Assembly (NCBI GenBank): GCA_038380435.1 | Contig: JAWZYU010000011.1 | Span: 87,954,501-88,018,500 of the forward strand | Direction: 5' to 3' | Origin: Ryuthela nishihirai | Taxonomy: Eukaryota; Arthropoda; Arachnida; Araneae; Heptathelidae | DNA length: 64,000 nt | Shown: piece by piece, positions 33,204-44,164 of the stretch | How positions within the stretch are numbered: the stretch's first letter is position 1 | Layout of the letters: each line of letters starts with the position of its first letter | Notes under the pieces: model-generated | Database searches by the model: none | Told to the model about the DNA's origin: nothing | What the model saw: only the letters and a program-made list of their open reading frames with translations | Position numbers and translations under genes: made by a program

Positions 33204-33374
33204 TAGCGACTGTTCCAACAAGGCAAACTTTGTGTGTTGTGAGCTCTAAGGCAGTGGTCAGCAGTGACTTTGGTCTTAGTAGGGCATGTCCTTGTATGAG
33301 AAGGCCTGTATTAAGCTAGGAGTAGCTTCTAGGATTCTTCTCTGTCCTATATGTCAAAAAAAAAAAAAAAGCGA
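33179..33374 (+). repeat. SINE family 3 inserted in LTR
   Basis: Head GGCATAGTGGTTAGGCAGC is A-box-like; the body includes TGTCCTTGTATGAGAAGGCC and AGGAGTAGCTTCTAGGAT; it ends in a run of 15 A. Second copy at 53310-53495. Because the sister LTR lacks it, it is younger than the LTR element. Confidence 0.75.
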
Positions 33375-33950
33375 GCATTAATGAGTAAGAATTTAAAAAT
33401 GATTGTCAAAACGTAAATATAAGTGCTAATCAAACAATTAACATTGCTCAAGAGAAAAAATTAGTAAAGATTCAAAAGGTTTAAATTACAAACAAATTTA
33501 TTTCCAAAAATCACTCACCAAACTTCAATGAAGAAGATACATCAATTCTGATTACACATTGCACTAACTGTACTCCTCCATGCTTATTATTCTCTGCGCT
33601 ACAGTGCGCTGTGCTCTACATGCTAACTATGTGCTCTTACTGTGACTAGCATGTCACCAGTTTTAACAAGAGGCTTACAGAGGCCCGCACGTGTCATGTT
33701 GCACGCCGGGAAAGATATTTACATAAACTGACAAGCAACGCAAGCTATGACGCAAGAGGGGGCGTGTCCTTGTGCCCGCGCTTTAGCAGGTGACAGTCGG
33801 AAGATCGGAGTTGCGCATGCGCAACTCCTAACTCTTGGAAACGAGCGCTGTGATGCCAAAAAGGAAATAAAAATCCCCAAAATGATAAATATAACGTAAA
33901 TTAAGCAAAACTGGTTAAGGTAAAGTAAAAGTGAATGAGGGGGCATCACA

Positions 33951-34640
33951 CCTCAATTGGTCATCCGTGTTTTGGTGGGAAGCGCTTTTCCTATAATGCA
34001 CTGTTGCATCATACTGAGCAATGGCCAAGGCCTATTTTTGCAATTTGCTGTTTGATGTTGTGACAGCTGTGAGATACCTAAGCAAGTAATGGTCTGAAAA
34101 AATCTCGACCTGGGATCCATATAACCAGGTCGAAAACTTTTCCAATCCCCACACTGCGCCATAGGCCTCATGCTCAATGTGCCCCATTTCCACTGGGTAT
34201 CCGTGAGCTTCTTTAAAGCAAAGGCAATGGGGCGTTCCTCTCTCTGGGCATCAATCTGGGAGAGACATGCATTGACTGCATATGCAGATGTATCGCAGTA
34301 CAGAATGTAAGGTAATGCAGGATCAGGCATCACACATTCTGCTGCCTCGCAGAGTCCCCCGATTAGTGCCTCAAATACCTTATCTGCTTCTATGCTCCAT
34401 TGCAACTGTGCAGGTGTTTGCTTCCGAGTCATGTCAGTGAGTGGCTTTGCAATCACTGCATACCATATGGTGTAGGTACCCTCATTAATATTTGAAAAGT
34501 CCTATTATGCTCTTCAGTTCCTTCTTCATTCGAGGAGCTTTCATCTCTCTGATGACTTCTAGTTTCACAGGGTTGGGGCGGTGCTTGCCCGAACCAACAA
34601 TGTGACCCAAACATTTGGGCCACATTGTTGTCATGGAAAT
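33951..34640 (-). pseudogene. Gypsy/Ty3 reverse transcriptase end and RNase H fragment
   Basis: Minus strand, partly in changing frames: connection region (GHIVGSGKHRPNPVKLEVI, ELKSIIGLFKYY), then IAKPLTDMTRKQTPAQLQW (34400-34456) and the RNase H-like domain ALPYILYCDTSAYAVNACLS (catalytic Asp in CDTSAYAV), REERPIAFALKKLTDTQ, then HEAYGAVWGLEKFSTWLYG and FSDHYLLRYLT in another frame. It stops at the CCTC target site of the LTR element, whose insertion cut it. Upstream palm motifs (YIDD) are not in the window. Different family from the inserted element, as far as can be told. Confidence 0.85.
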
Positions 34641-35500
34641 TCATGATAATAAAATCTAACTTCTCTTAGCTAGAACTCCCCCCCCCCCACCAAACCTATT
34701 CAATTTATTAATTTAGCCAAAGAACCTTTAACTGAAGAGGACACCAACATATTATAACAATGACTTAAATTTGCTTATCCTTCACCCCTGTCCCTAAATT
34801 GCATCTATTAAGTCCCCAATTAGAAAGCATATCCCCCAATTAGAAAAAGACAAAGTAAGATTTAAATTGCATCACACTATCAACAATCTGAATAATTAGC
34901 CATATAATCCAAAACACTCAAACATTTACAAATCCTTAACAACATTAAAAAGAACCCTAACCTTAAAATAATTCAAACAGATAAAACGAATCAAATAGTG
35001 CTACGTAATACCAAACAGTTAAATGAAAAGCTACAAAATACACTGCAAAAACTTAAATGTCAACCTTTAATTAAAAAAATTGTTTTTTATGGTAATTAAT
35101 AAATTAAATATACTTAAAACTAATCCAGCTCTCCTAAAGGATATTAGTAAAGCTTGTAAAACTCCTATTTACCCTAATACCCTCCAGCTGTTCACAAAAA
35201 TTAAATTGCACGAACCTAATCAGCCATTCCGACCACTAATTAGCTAGTGACATGCCCCTACATATTTCCTGAAAAAAGCATTATTAAAATTTTCACTCTG
35301 TACTTTTCTCCAGATCAGTATTCTGTAAAATCTAGAACTGAGTTAATGCATAAACTCAGAGATATTCAAATTAAACCTGAATATATTTTACATTCTCTAG
35401 ATGTAGTATCTCTTACCCAAGTACCCCATTTTTTGAAGCTTCTATGCTACTTAAACACAAATGGTTGGAGGTCACCAGACCCACCACCCCATAATTCACT

Positions 35501-36964
35501 GATTTCCATAAAGTAGGAAAAAAATGCACAAAAATTGCAATAATTTGCCAAAAAATTCTGCATCCTCACCAAACTTATTCATGTAACCAGTAAAGTAATG
35601 CCAAGTGAGCATATTGTATGCAAATTAGTCTAGGTTGCATCAATTTGCATAATCAGATAGGGGAAAAAAATGGGTGTTTTGGAATGGATTATTATTTTGT
35701 GTTGTAAATGTGAGTGAAGAAATTCGAAATAGCCATTTTGTAGGAATGACCTCCAGACATAATTTGCCAAATGAACTGCGATGGAGAGCTATTGGCTGAC
35801 TTGAAGCAGGCCAAAGTCAGTCAGATGTGGCACAATGGCTGAATGTGAGTCCTTCTGTGATCCATAGACTGTGGAATCAATTTCTTAGCACGGATTCCAT
35901 GTTTCAGAGGTTTAGCCGAAGGGCTAGAGTTATGACTGCTGCACAAGACCAATATCTGCGATTAACAGCATGAAAGAGCAGGACATCTACTCCCTCTCAG
36001 CTACAATCATATCTTGCAGCAGTCATGGGAGGGTTGTATGAGCTTCTGCTGCATGAGGGTGGTCTATACACAAGAAGGCCAGTAATTTGTATACCCCTCA
36101 TGTTACATCACAGGAGAGAGCAGTTGAATTGGGCACACATGCATGTTAACTGGACAGAAGGGCAATGGAGGTCCGTACTATTCACAGATGAGTCCAGATG
36201 TTGCTTGCAGAGTGATTCTGGGCATTGTTTGATATGGAGAGAATGAGGTACCCACTATCATCCCAGTAACATCGATCAAAGAGACAGTTACAGCAGAGAT
36301 AGCATTTGTGTTTGGGATGGCATTTCCTTAGGTGGATGCACAGACCTCTGTGTGTTGACAAGTGGGAACCTCAATGCTCAAAGGTATAGAGATGACATCC
36401 TGGACCCTTATGTATGTCCTTACGCTGGTGCAATAGGTGAAATATTCATCTTACAAGACGATAACACTTGTTCACACAGAATTTGACTAGTGGAACAATA
36501 CCTTCAAGAGGAGACCATTATGTGCATGGAGTGACCAGCTAGATCTTCCAATCTGAATTCGATTGAGTATGTGTTGGATGCTTTAGGGAGACGTGTTGCT
36601 GCCTCAACCCACCACCTGAAACAAAGGGGGAGCTTATTACTGCTTTAAAGGGACAATGGTCGTTACTCGCTACTGAGCTGATTGACATCATCATAAATAG
36701 CATGGAACATTGCTGTTGTGTCTGCATTGCTGTAAGAGGTGACTACATTCCTTATTAAAAAACTTTGCCCATTGCATTCTTACTCCTCAGTTTTGGACAA
36801 GTTCCTGAAATTGTTATGTTTTGATGAAAAATGTTTCTAGTGTAAAATATTTATGCCATTCTGAAATTAGCATTGTAATTCGTGTTTTCATCAAATTTCA
36901 TTAAACTCATTCATATAATTTTTTGTTTATCATAATTTTTCTGAGTTTTCCTTAATTTCTGGAC
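35501..36964 (+). mobile_element. Tc1-like transposon, family 4, inside Penelope-like element
   Basis: Fills the break in the Penelope-like reading frame between GGTTGGAGGTC (about 35465) and CACCAATAACAAC (about 36970). The ends look like strongly diverged inverted repeats (AGGAAAAAAATGCACAAAAATT and, inverted, AGGAAAACTCAGAAAAATT), so the borders are approximate. Confidence 0.7.
35746..36758 (+). pseudogene. Tc1 transposase, family 4, nearly full length
   Basis: 1013 bases, about the expected 337 codons with a net one-base shift. ATG at 35746 (MTSRHNLPNELRWRAIG). Then SDVAQWLNVSPSVIHRLWNQ (helix-turn-helix), GLYTRRPVICIPLM near 36057, LFTDESRCCLQSD (36178-36216, first catalytic Asp), IWRE followed by a stop, FILQDDNTCSHRI (36447-36485, second Asp), SNLNSIEYVLDALGRRV (36547-36597, catalytic Glu) and AVRGDYIPY with a stop at 36756-36758. 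Only a few stops and shifts; the catalytic DDE residues are intact, so this is the best preserved transposase in the window. Confidence 0.85.
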
Positions 36965-38200
36965 CTGGCCACCAATAACAACTAGTTTTCTACTAATAGT
37001 CAGTTATACATTGAAAAAGAAGGCATACCAATGAGTTCCTCACTGTCAGATTTATTGGCTGGTGCCATCATGAGACAGATCGAAGCCATTGTCCTAACAA
37101 ACTGTCCCCTTAAACCAGCATTTTATTGCCGCAACATCGATGATTTTTTTTTATTTGGCCTTATGGCCTCACAGAACTTTATACAAATGTTTAATAACTC
37201 AGTTCCATCTATCAACTTCACTCACTATGAAACTGAAACTAATAATACATTACCATATTTAGACATTTAATATCATATTTAGACATTTAATATATCGTTT
37301 CTAATACCATATTACCACAGAAGTATATGGAAAACTAACTTACATGCCAACTTTGATACCTTTCACATCTACCCACCCCCATAAGTTTAAACTATCTACA
37401 TTTAACTTGTATTTTCATAGAGCATTAATGTTCCACCATCACATCTATATCGCATTTACTTTCTTTAGTTACATTATTTCAGCCAAAAACCACTTTTAAA
37501 TAATGAATTAAATTACATTTTTCAAATTGGTTTAGACACTGTATACCCCTTTTATTTAATAAGAAAACAGCATTTTAATGTCAAATGCCAATTAAATGTT
37601 ACTTCCCACCCCCCATCCAACTAGATATAGTCAAATCCGAGCAAAAATATACCACTGCATTCCCCTATATATATATATACACACACTAGTGCCAGGTTTT
37701 TAAATTCTCAAGGGTAATACATACAATAACAGGATACCAGACATATCCCCTCCCCATACTCGGTACCAATGCACACACAGACTCCCACCCTTAACAATGT
37801 AATGTCAGCTTATGGATATATAGTTCCACAATACAGCATACTATATTTAACATCATCTGTAAGGATCTCAACATTATCCCACCTTCAGGAGGAATATATT
37901 ATGTCATAATACCAGATCTTCAATATAAAATTTCTCCACTTACAGGATATGTAGGAAAAACTTTTTTAGTAGCATTTATTTCCACTCATAATCCATGCAT
38001 ATATATATATCACAAATATTCATACATGTAACAATACAAATAGTGGAAACACAAATATTCAAAACCAACAAAAATAAAGCAAGAAAAATGAAAACCACAT
38101 ACATAATTTTAGTTATTACATGCCGAACCAAGGGTTTAAACTGCCTGTCCAGGTACCGTTTTAATTACCAACATCATATTAAAACTCTAGGCAACCAATA

Positions 38201-38894
38201 ATGGGAATAACAATAAATTCTTAATATAACTTGATACATCAATAATAAAAGAAAGGGGTACATTAGTAGTCATTAATTATAAATAAAAGATTTAAATGAT
38301 TAACCTTAAAGTAGGATTCATAACAGTTAAAATATGTATATGCAATTTCTTTTTTGAAAACATTCTAATTATTTTCATCTCTCATAGCCAATGGTAAAGA
38401 ATTGTAAAATTTTAGTGCCAAATAATCGAAGTGCCTCTGGAGAATATTCTTCTTTGCCAATGGTATATCAAACATTTACGCCTTTCACTTGTAAACTGCA
38501 TTCATTACATTTACTCTCATTACTTATTTTGATAAAAAAAACAATAGAATTTTGTATATCTAAATATTTCTCATATGATGAAAATGAAATAAAGTAGATG
38601 GGTCTAAAGTAGAAAAATTAATATTGAATACTAACTTAAATATTATTTATGTACCATAAATAAATTATATAAATATCTATTTTTTGAATATGATAAAATT
38701 TAAACAGTATGTACCTTAACTGTTTGTTATCTTATTTGCACAAGTTCTATTTTAAAGAAGAATCCAGTTCAACACTCAAATAATTGTAATTATATACTTT
38801 TTCTAATTTAGGGCATATACAATTGTGATTAAGAAGGCAATTAACATCATATTTAATTTCTATTATAGTATCTGTTTTGAACAATTCAGAATAA
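38201..38894. other. AT-rich spacer, no gene seen
   Basis: AT-rich; the frame at 38391-38597 has no recognised domain. The end near 38880 borders the LINE 3' side. Confidence 0.45.
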
Positions 38895-38918
38895 AGAAAC
38901 TTACTTTTATTAATACTC

Positions 38919-39570
38919 AGATTTGTTCAAAACTAGCCACCTATGTATTTTTGAAAGATCATTTTCTACATTTGTTTCTATTTCTAAAATAGTATCTGCT
39001 GTGTAAACTACTGCAATATCATCAGTATAACATATTAATGATCCTCTTAAATGTACATTAATGACTACATAAGTCATTAATGTAAATAAGGAACAAGATG
39101 GGACCCAAACAGAGCCTTGAGGTACACCTTTTTTAATTTCCCTAAATGAACTTATTTCCCTATTCACTTTTACCACCTGACTTCTTGCTAAAAGGTAGCT
39201 TTTAAACAAATTATAAATATGTCCTCTTATACCTATTATAAAATACATAGGTGGCTAGATTTGTTCAAAACTAGCCACCTATGTATTTTTGAAAGATCAT
39301 TTTCTACATTTGTTTCTATTTCTAAAATAGTATCTGCTGTGTAAACTACTGCAATATCATCAGTATAACATATTAATGATCCTCTTAAATGTACATTAAT
39401 GACTACATAAGTCATTAATGTAAATAAGGAACAAGATGGGACCCAAACAGAGCCTTGAGGTACACCTTTTTTAATTTCCCTAAATGAACTTATTTCCCTA
39501 TTCACTTTTACCACCTGACTTCTTGCTAAAAGGTAGCTTTTAAACAAATTATAAATATGTCCTCTTATAC
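38919..39570. repeat. 314-bp tandem duplication with inverted junction
   Basis: 38919-39232 is repeated at 39257-39570 with no difference that I could see. The 24-base junction 39233-39256 is not original sequence: 39240-39258 is the exact inverted copy of 39271-39289 (19-bp arms, 12-base loop). The duplication lies in the reverse transcriptase, giving two copies of the YTDD region. Confidence 0.9.
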
Positions 39571-41441
39571 TGCTGGCAAAAAGTTTTTTTAACAGTATTT
39601 CCTGATCCACTGTATCAAAAGCTTTTTGTAGATCCAGAAACAGTGTCAATGTTTTTTTACCCGCATCAATGCTTTTGTAAATACCTTCCATTAGTTTCAG
39701 AATACATTATTCAGTGTTTTTACCCTCCCTAAAACCAAACTGGTTCTTGGAGAAAACACTTTGATGATTTAAAAAGTAACAAGTTTTTTTTTAAATATTT
39801 TTTCAATTAATTTAGAAAACACTGACAACAATGAGATTGGTCTATAATTAGTCAACAATTGTTTATCACCCGATTTGTAAATCGGGAAATTAAAGCATAT
39901 TTTAGTTGTTCAACAAATTTTCCTTGATTTAATGATAAATTAATTAAATAAGTAAAAACATTTAAATTTTATTTAGCAATAATTTATAACATGGACACTA
40001 TAATACCATCATACCCCAGAGACTATATTTTTACTCATTGCTGTAAGTTCTTTACCAATTTCTGCATCATCCATATTTTCCATAAAGATTGTGATGTACA
40101 ATTTATATCACATGAATAACTTACTGATTTTCAATTTCAAGGTTCAGATATGTAATACCTTGAGTAAAATTTCTATTCATGTCATCAACCGATTCAATTG
40201 TGTTCTCGTAAGAAGGTACAATGTTTTTCTTTACTTTTGTCCCTATCATATCATTAACATAATTCCATTTCTTATTATTTTTCAACAACTTTTTGTAAAC
40301 CATACATATAGTAAGTAATTAATTTTTAGCTCTCCTTAATTGTGCCTTTAAATATGTACAAAATGTCTTATATTCTGTTTCAAAGGATATAATCCCTGGA
40401 TATCTTTTATATTTTTGATATAATTTTTTCTTTTTTATTAATTAATTTAATTATGTCACTTGTAATCTAATTTTTCTTTTCTTTTTTTTTCTTTACATTA
40501 CATAAATATTTTTCTGTAGAAAAAAAAACATTTTCTACCAAGTGTCATATATACAACATTCACGTCTGAGCAATTGTTATACACATCACTAAAATCTAAA
40601 TTTTTCACGTTCTTCAAATTTATGATAATTAACAAAATCCTTAGTTTCTGTAGTTGTAATTCCTGGTCCCCACTGGATTCAAACTAACTTGATTCAAATG
40701 TATAATAAGTGGATAATGATCAGTAAATGAGGATTTTAACAATGTACACTTCAGCTCTCAAACCCCTATTAGATTTTATAAAAACATGATCTAAGCAACT
40801 TGTACTATATTTACCTACTCTAGTAGGTGACCACATAGAGAGTAACCATTCTCACTCATTATATTTAAATAATCATTTACATCTCTAGATTCTTTTAAAA
40901 TATCTATATTTATATCTCCAATAGAAAGAATATTATTTATCCTCAATGAATGTAGTTTCGTCAATTTATGGTGTGCTCATGAGATCTACACATTAGAATA
41001 ACTGGCAAATTAATGTTATCTATGTGGAGATGTACTACCCTCTGCACTCAACATATGAAAACTTAGCTGGGTAAGAGAATGTGTTCCTAATTTAATATAT
41101 ATTAATTCTCCTCCTGAATGGTTAGATTCCCTATACTGATAATAACTTATGTATCCTTCTATATTTTATAATTCAACCTCTTCAATTTTCATCCATTTTT
41201 CAGACAACAATATCACATCAAATCTGTAATCCACTGCTCCATTAGCACAATTAATTCGTTAAAGTTTTGCCTCAAACTTCTGATATTAGAGTGAATTACA
41301 GACACATTTGGGAATTCATTTAAAGTATGATTTTCATATTCACAAAAATCAGGTAGAGTTATTGATTTTATATTATAAAGCTCATTTTCTACAGAAATAC
41401 CTATACTTTCTATGACCATTGTGAAACAATGCAAAAAAAAC

Positions 41442-41474
41442 TTGAGTTGTAGTGCTAAAGGCACTACAACTCAA
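41442..41474. repeat. hairpin with 14-bp arms at LINE end
   Basis: Perfect arms 41442-41455 and 41461-41474, loop TAAAG, at the 5' limit of the LINE remnant. Directly followed by an almost pure A/T stretch (41475-41600) made of AATTAATTTAATT-like units. Confidence 0.85.
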
Positions 41475-41639
41475 AAATTAATTTAATTAATTTTAATTTA
41501 TTTTTTAATTAATTATTATTTTATTAATTATTAAATTATTATAATTTTTAATTATTAAATTAATTTAATTTTTAATTTAAATTAAATTTAATTTAATTAA
41601 TAAAACCCATTTGCCTAATTACAGATTTATTTTTTACCT

Positions 41640-44060
41640 AAAAATAACTTAAAATTCTCTGTCATTGAGCAATAAAATTATAAATTTTATCCTTCAAACT
41701 ATTTGCATGTTAAAAGTTTTTAGGAGAAAACTCGGAAACTTTTTGGAGCAAGAACAGCATTCTGTCTTCAGCGAAATGATACTATGTGGTGACATTACAG
41801 CTGTTTAGAGTTTCTTTCCACGTGTCATGAAGGGCAATTCGTGTCCCAGTTACAGGTGGGTACAGGTGAGGCCATTATTTCAATAGCCTCATGAACTGGT
41901 TTCGTAGAAAGTGGATGATGTGCAAGCAGTGTGGCGTACTCCCAGTCTACTGTTGCAACGTGTTGTACTACTAGCTCGGTGACGGCCATCATTAGCTTGT
42001 CTTGGCTGTCATCTGTTTGATGCTCTGTGAACTTCTCTTCTAAAGATTGTATGATTTTTCCAATATAGAAGACAATGGAATTATCCAACAAATCTAAGGA
42101 AAATTGGTATACTCCTGATTTTTGAAGTAGACTAAATTTGTCTCTGTTCCTTTTGATAATTTTCTTCATATTTGGAGCTGGGCTGAAAACAATTTTGATG
42201 TTTTGGACTCTGAGTAACCTGCAGACTGATTCGCATAGGCCAGGAAACGTAAGATATAGGTCCTTCAAATGTTGTACATTCGGAGTCCGTGATTGGGAGG
42301 AGAGCTGAATCTCTTCTGTGTTCATTTCTATATTTATTGATTAGCTTTTCTGTTGCTGTTGGTTGGAAGCCATGGAACACAGCAATGGAATGCATTTTTT
42401 TAATTTGTTTTTAAGCAACTGCTCATTTGAAGATACACTGAAGGCCCTATGGGTGAGAAAATCGAAGGCTGCAATTTTATATGCCCATGGATCCCGCATA
42501 TGACGGAGGGGACGTAGGTAGACTTTCGGTATACAGATGTCATCAAGGCTCCTACTTCATGTCTTTGGATGAGAACATCTAAATAGGGGATGGATTATTT
42601 TCCACCTCCTTCGTAAAATGTATCATGGAATATGTATTGTTGACAGAGTCAATGAGGCAGTTTAATTTCACATTGCTGCCGTTCCAAATTAAAAATATTT
42701 TGTCGACATAGCAACACCAAAAGAAGGGTGAAATTGATGCCGAGTTGAATAATTTTATTTCTAGATCTTGAAGGACAATCTCGGACAGGATGCTGGAAAG
42801 GGGTGAGCCCATGGGGGCCCCTGAGTCCTTCCAGTAGATTTGGTTGCCGAACTGGAAATAGTTGTTTTCGGTGACAAGTTTTAGAGCCTCGTGAATGGCA
42901 TTGATTTCAGAAAGGGAAAATTTTTTTGCTTTCATAATTTTTGTTTGAAATAACATGACAGCATTAAAAACTGGAGTGGATGGGAATAAGGAGACTACGT
43001 CAAGTGTGACAAATTTGCTGTGGGGAGGATTGGACAGATCCTTGAGTCTGTTGAGAAATTCTGTCATCAACTTTATAGAAAATGGGTGATCACAAATGAA
43101 GCAGGACAAAAATTTTGACAAATTCTTCTCAAGAAAGAAAGTCGCTGATGATCTTTTGCACACTAGTGGCCGGATGGGGTAATTATCTTTGTGCACTTTG
43201 CACTGGGTGAACATTCACAGTGCCTGACAATTGGATGGCACTGCTCTCTTTTTAACAGTGAAGGCCCTATGGGTGAGAAAATTGAAGGCTGCAATTTTAT
43301 ACGTCCATGAATCCCCACGTATGATGGAGAGGACCCAGGTAGATTTTCGGTATACAGATGTCGATTCTTAAGGTCCTTGGGGAGCCACCTGTTGTTTTTT
43401 AGCCTGCAAACCTTGTTTTCGATACTATTGGTTTTGTCAGCATTTAGACTGGTACAGTGGGATCTATTTATGAAGTCCAAAGCTTTGGCATAGTAGTCGT
43501 TTTTGTCCATTATAACAAATTGGCATGTTTTGTCAGCTAAAGTAGTAACAATGTCAGGGGTGTTTCTAACGTTTTTTAAGGCCTGAAAATATTCGTGTGA
43601 GAAATTTCTTTATGAGTAGGGTGGCAACTTTTGTCTGGAGTTCATGAATTTGAAGACTTTCTGTCTTATAGCATTAATTTTATGCTCTTCCAGATGTCCA
43701 CGCACATTGTTAATAATATTTTCAGTTTCGGCAATGATTCCTTTTTTGTCCAATATTCTTTGGAATGGGCTGAATTTAGGGCCATGTTTCAGAGCAGCCA
43801 TTTCATTAAGGGGAAAATTTTTTGTTGGACAGATTAATGACAGGAAGGGGTTTAAAAATAGGACAGAAACGTTTATCTGAGGTTTGAGTGAACCACTGGA
43901 TCTTTTTGAGATGTTTCTGTCTGGTGTCATTTTTGCATTTCTCTTCTGTGTAATGGAGCCTTTCCAGTAGATCTGTAAGCACAATGGGAGGGCAGCTGTA
44001 GCAGAAGTCCTGGTGTGTCTGGTAAGCCTCTGCTTCAATTCTTGAAATGTGTTACCTTTT
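41640..44060 (-). pseudogene. Penelope-like element, family 1, copy A
   Basis: Minus strand, in order: N-terminal region (44038-43610; CPTKNFPLNEMAALKHGPKF), FINRSHCTSLNADKTN and RLKNNRWLPKDLKN (43510-43370), reverse transcriptase 43214-42579 (TQCKVHKDNYPIRPLVC; FVTLDVVSLFPSTPVFNAV with motif A Asp; GAPMGSPLSSILSEIVLQDL; YVDKIFLIW), and the GIY-YIG endonuclease (VFYIGKIIQSLEEKFTEHQ, about 42000-42070). Motif C reads YVDK where YVDD is expected, so polymerase activity is lost. A 103-bp segment from the end of the reverse transcriptase region (42438-42540) is repeated at 43259-43361. The 3' end near 41645 matches that of copy B. Confidence 0.88.
43259..43361. repeat. 103-bp internal duplicate of 42438-42540
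   Basis: Both begin TGAAGGCCCTATGGGTGAGA and end TTTCGGTATACAGATGTC, with roughly 10 percent difference, direct orientation. In copy A this piece is out of place between the N-terminal region and the reverse transcriptase. Confidence 0.85.
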
Positions 44061-44164
44061 CTCTTGTATTAAAGCATGGAGAATCATGCCTTCCACTGTG
44101 CGCAGCACACATTGATACAAGCAGGGGAGGCTGCCACCTGTTAGACGAATTGACTGTGGGATAA

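Larger units (their letters stand above)
28445..33950 (-). mobile_element. LTR retrotransposon (Gypsy-type), gag only, no pol
   Basis: Two LTRs (28445-29184 and 33009-33950) in the same orientation, TGT...ACA ends, and 4-bp target duplication CCTC (28441-28444 and 33951-33954). On the minus strand: 5' LTR, decayed gag, a linker ORF, a long AT-rich region, polypurine tract and 3' LTR. No protease, reverse transcriptase or integrase was found in 29200-30900, so it must depend on enzymes in trans. It was inserted into an older Gypsy RT/RNase H fragment (33951-34640). A solo LTR of the same family lies at 15929-16724. Confidence 0.85.
33009..33950 (-). repeat. 5' LTR (element sense is minus) with SINE insertion
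   Basis: Same sequence as 28445-29184 plus about 215 extra bases at 33160-33374 (SINE family 3 and an inverted copy of its head). The palindrome is at 33807-33828. Confidence 0.9.
34720..38200 (+). pseudogene. Penelope-like element, family 2, split by a Tc1
   Basis: 34720-35500 and 36965-38200 are one element. N-terminal part FINLA...EPLTEEDT near 34725-34745; reverse transcriptase FTLYFSPDQYSVKSRTELMH (35290-35350) and KPEYILHSLDVVSL with the motif A Asp (35380-35412). After the Tc1: LYIEKEGIPMSSSLSDLLAG, then CRNIDDFFLF (37130-37160) with the motif C Asp pair kept, NTLPYLDI near 37250. A GIY-YIG endonuclease follows: GGIYYVIIPDLQ (37883-37920) and GYVGKT near 37945-37960. Many stops and frameshifts. 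Reverse transcriptase fused to GIY-YIG is the hallmark of canonical Penelope elements. Confidence 0.8.
38895..41475 (-). pseudogene. CR1/Jockey-group LINE ORF2, decayed
   Basis: Minus strand. Endonuclease start VSVIHSNIRSLRQNFNELIV (41230-41300), a GDINIDIL block near 40900 across frames. Reverse transcriptase: NYRPISLLSVFSKLIEKIF (39780-39840), LFLDLQKAFDTVDQEILLKK (39590-39650, motif A Asp), GVPQGSV (39470), ICYTDDIAVVYTAD (39340-39370, motif C with both Asp). The open frame 39236-39691 (151 codons) is the cleanest part. The endonuclease half has many stops. A LINE ORF1 that could belong to the same family lies at 49505-50612 on the same strand, but it is separated by other elements. Confidence 0.8.

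Noticed and set aside
33951..34640. Treating this RT/RNase H fragment as the missing pol of the adjacent LTR element
   Set aside because: It lies outside the LTR pair, beyond the CCTC target duplication, so it is the insertion target.
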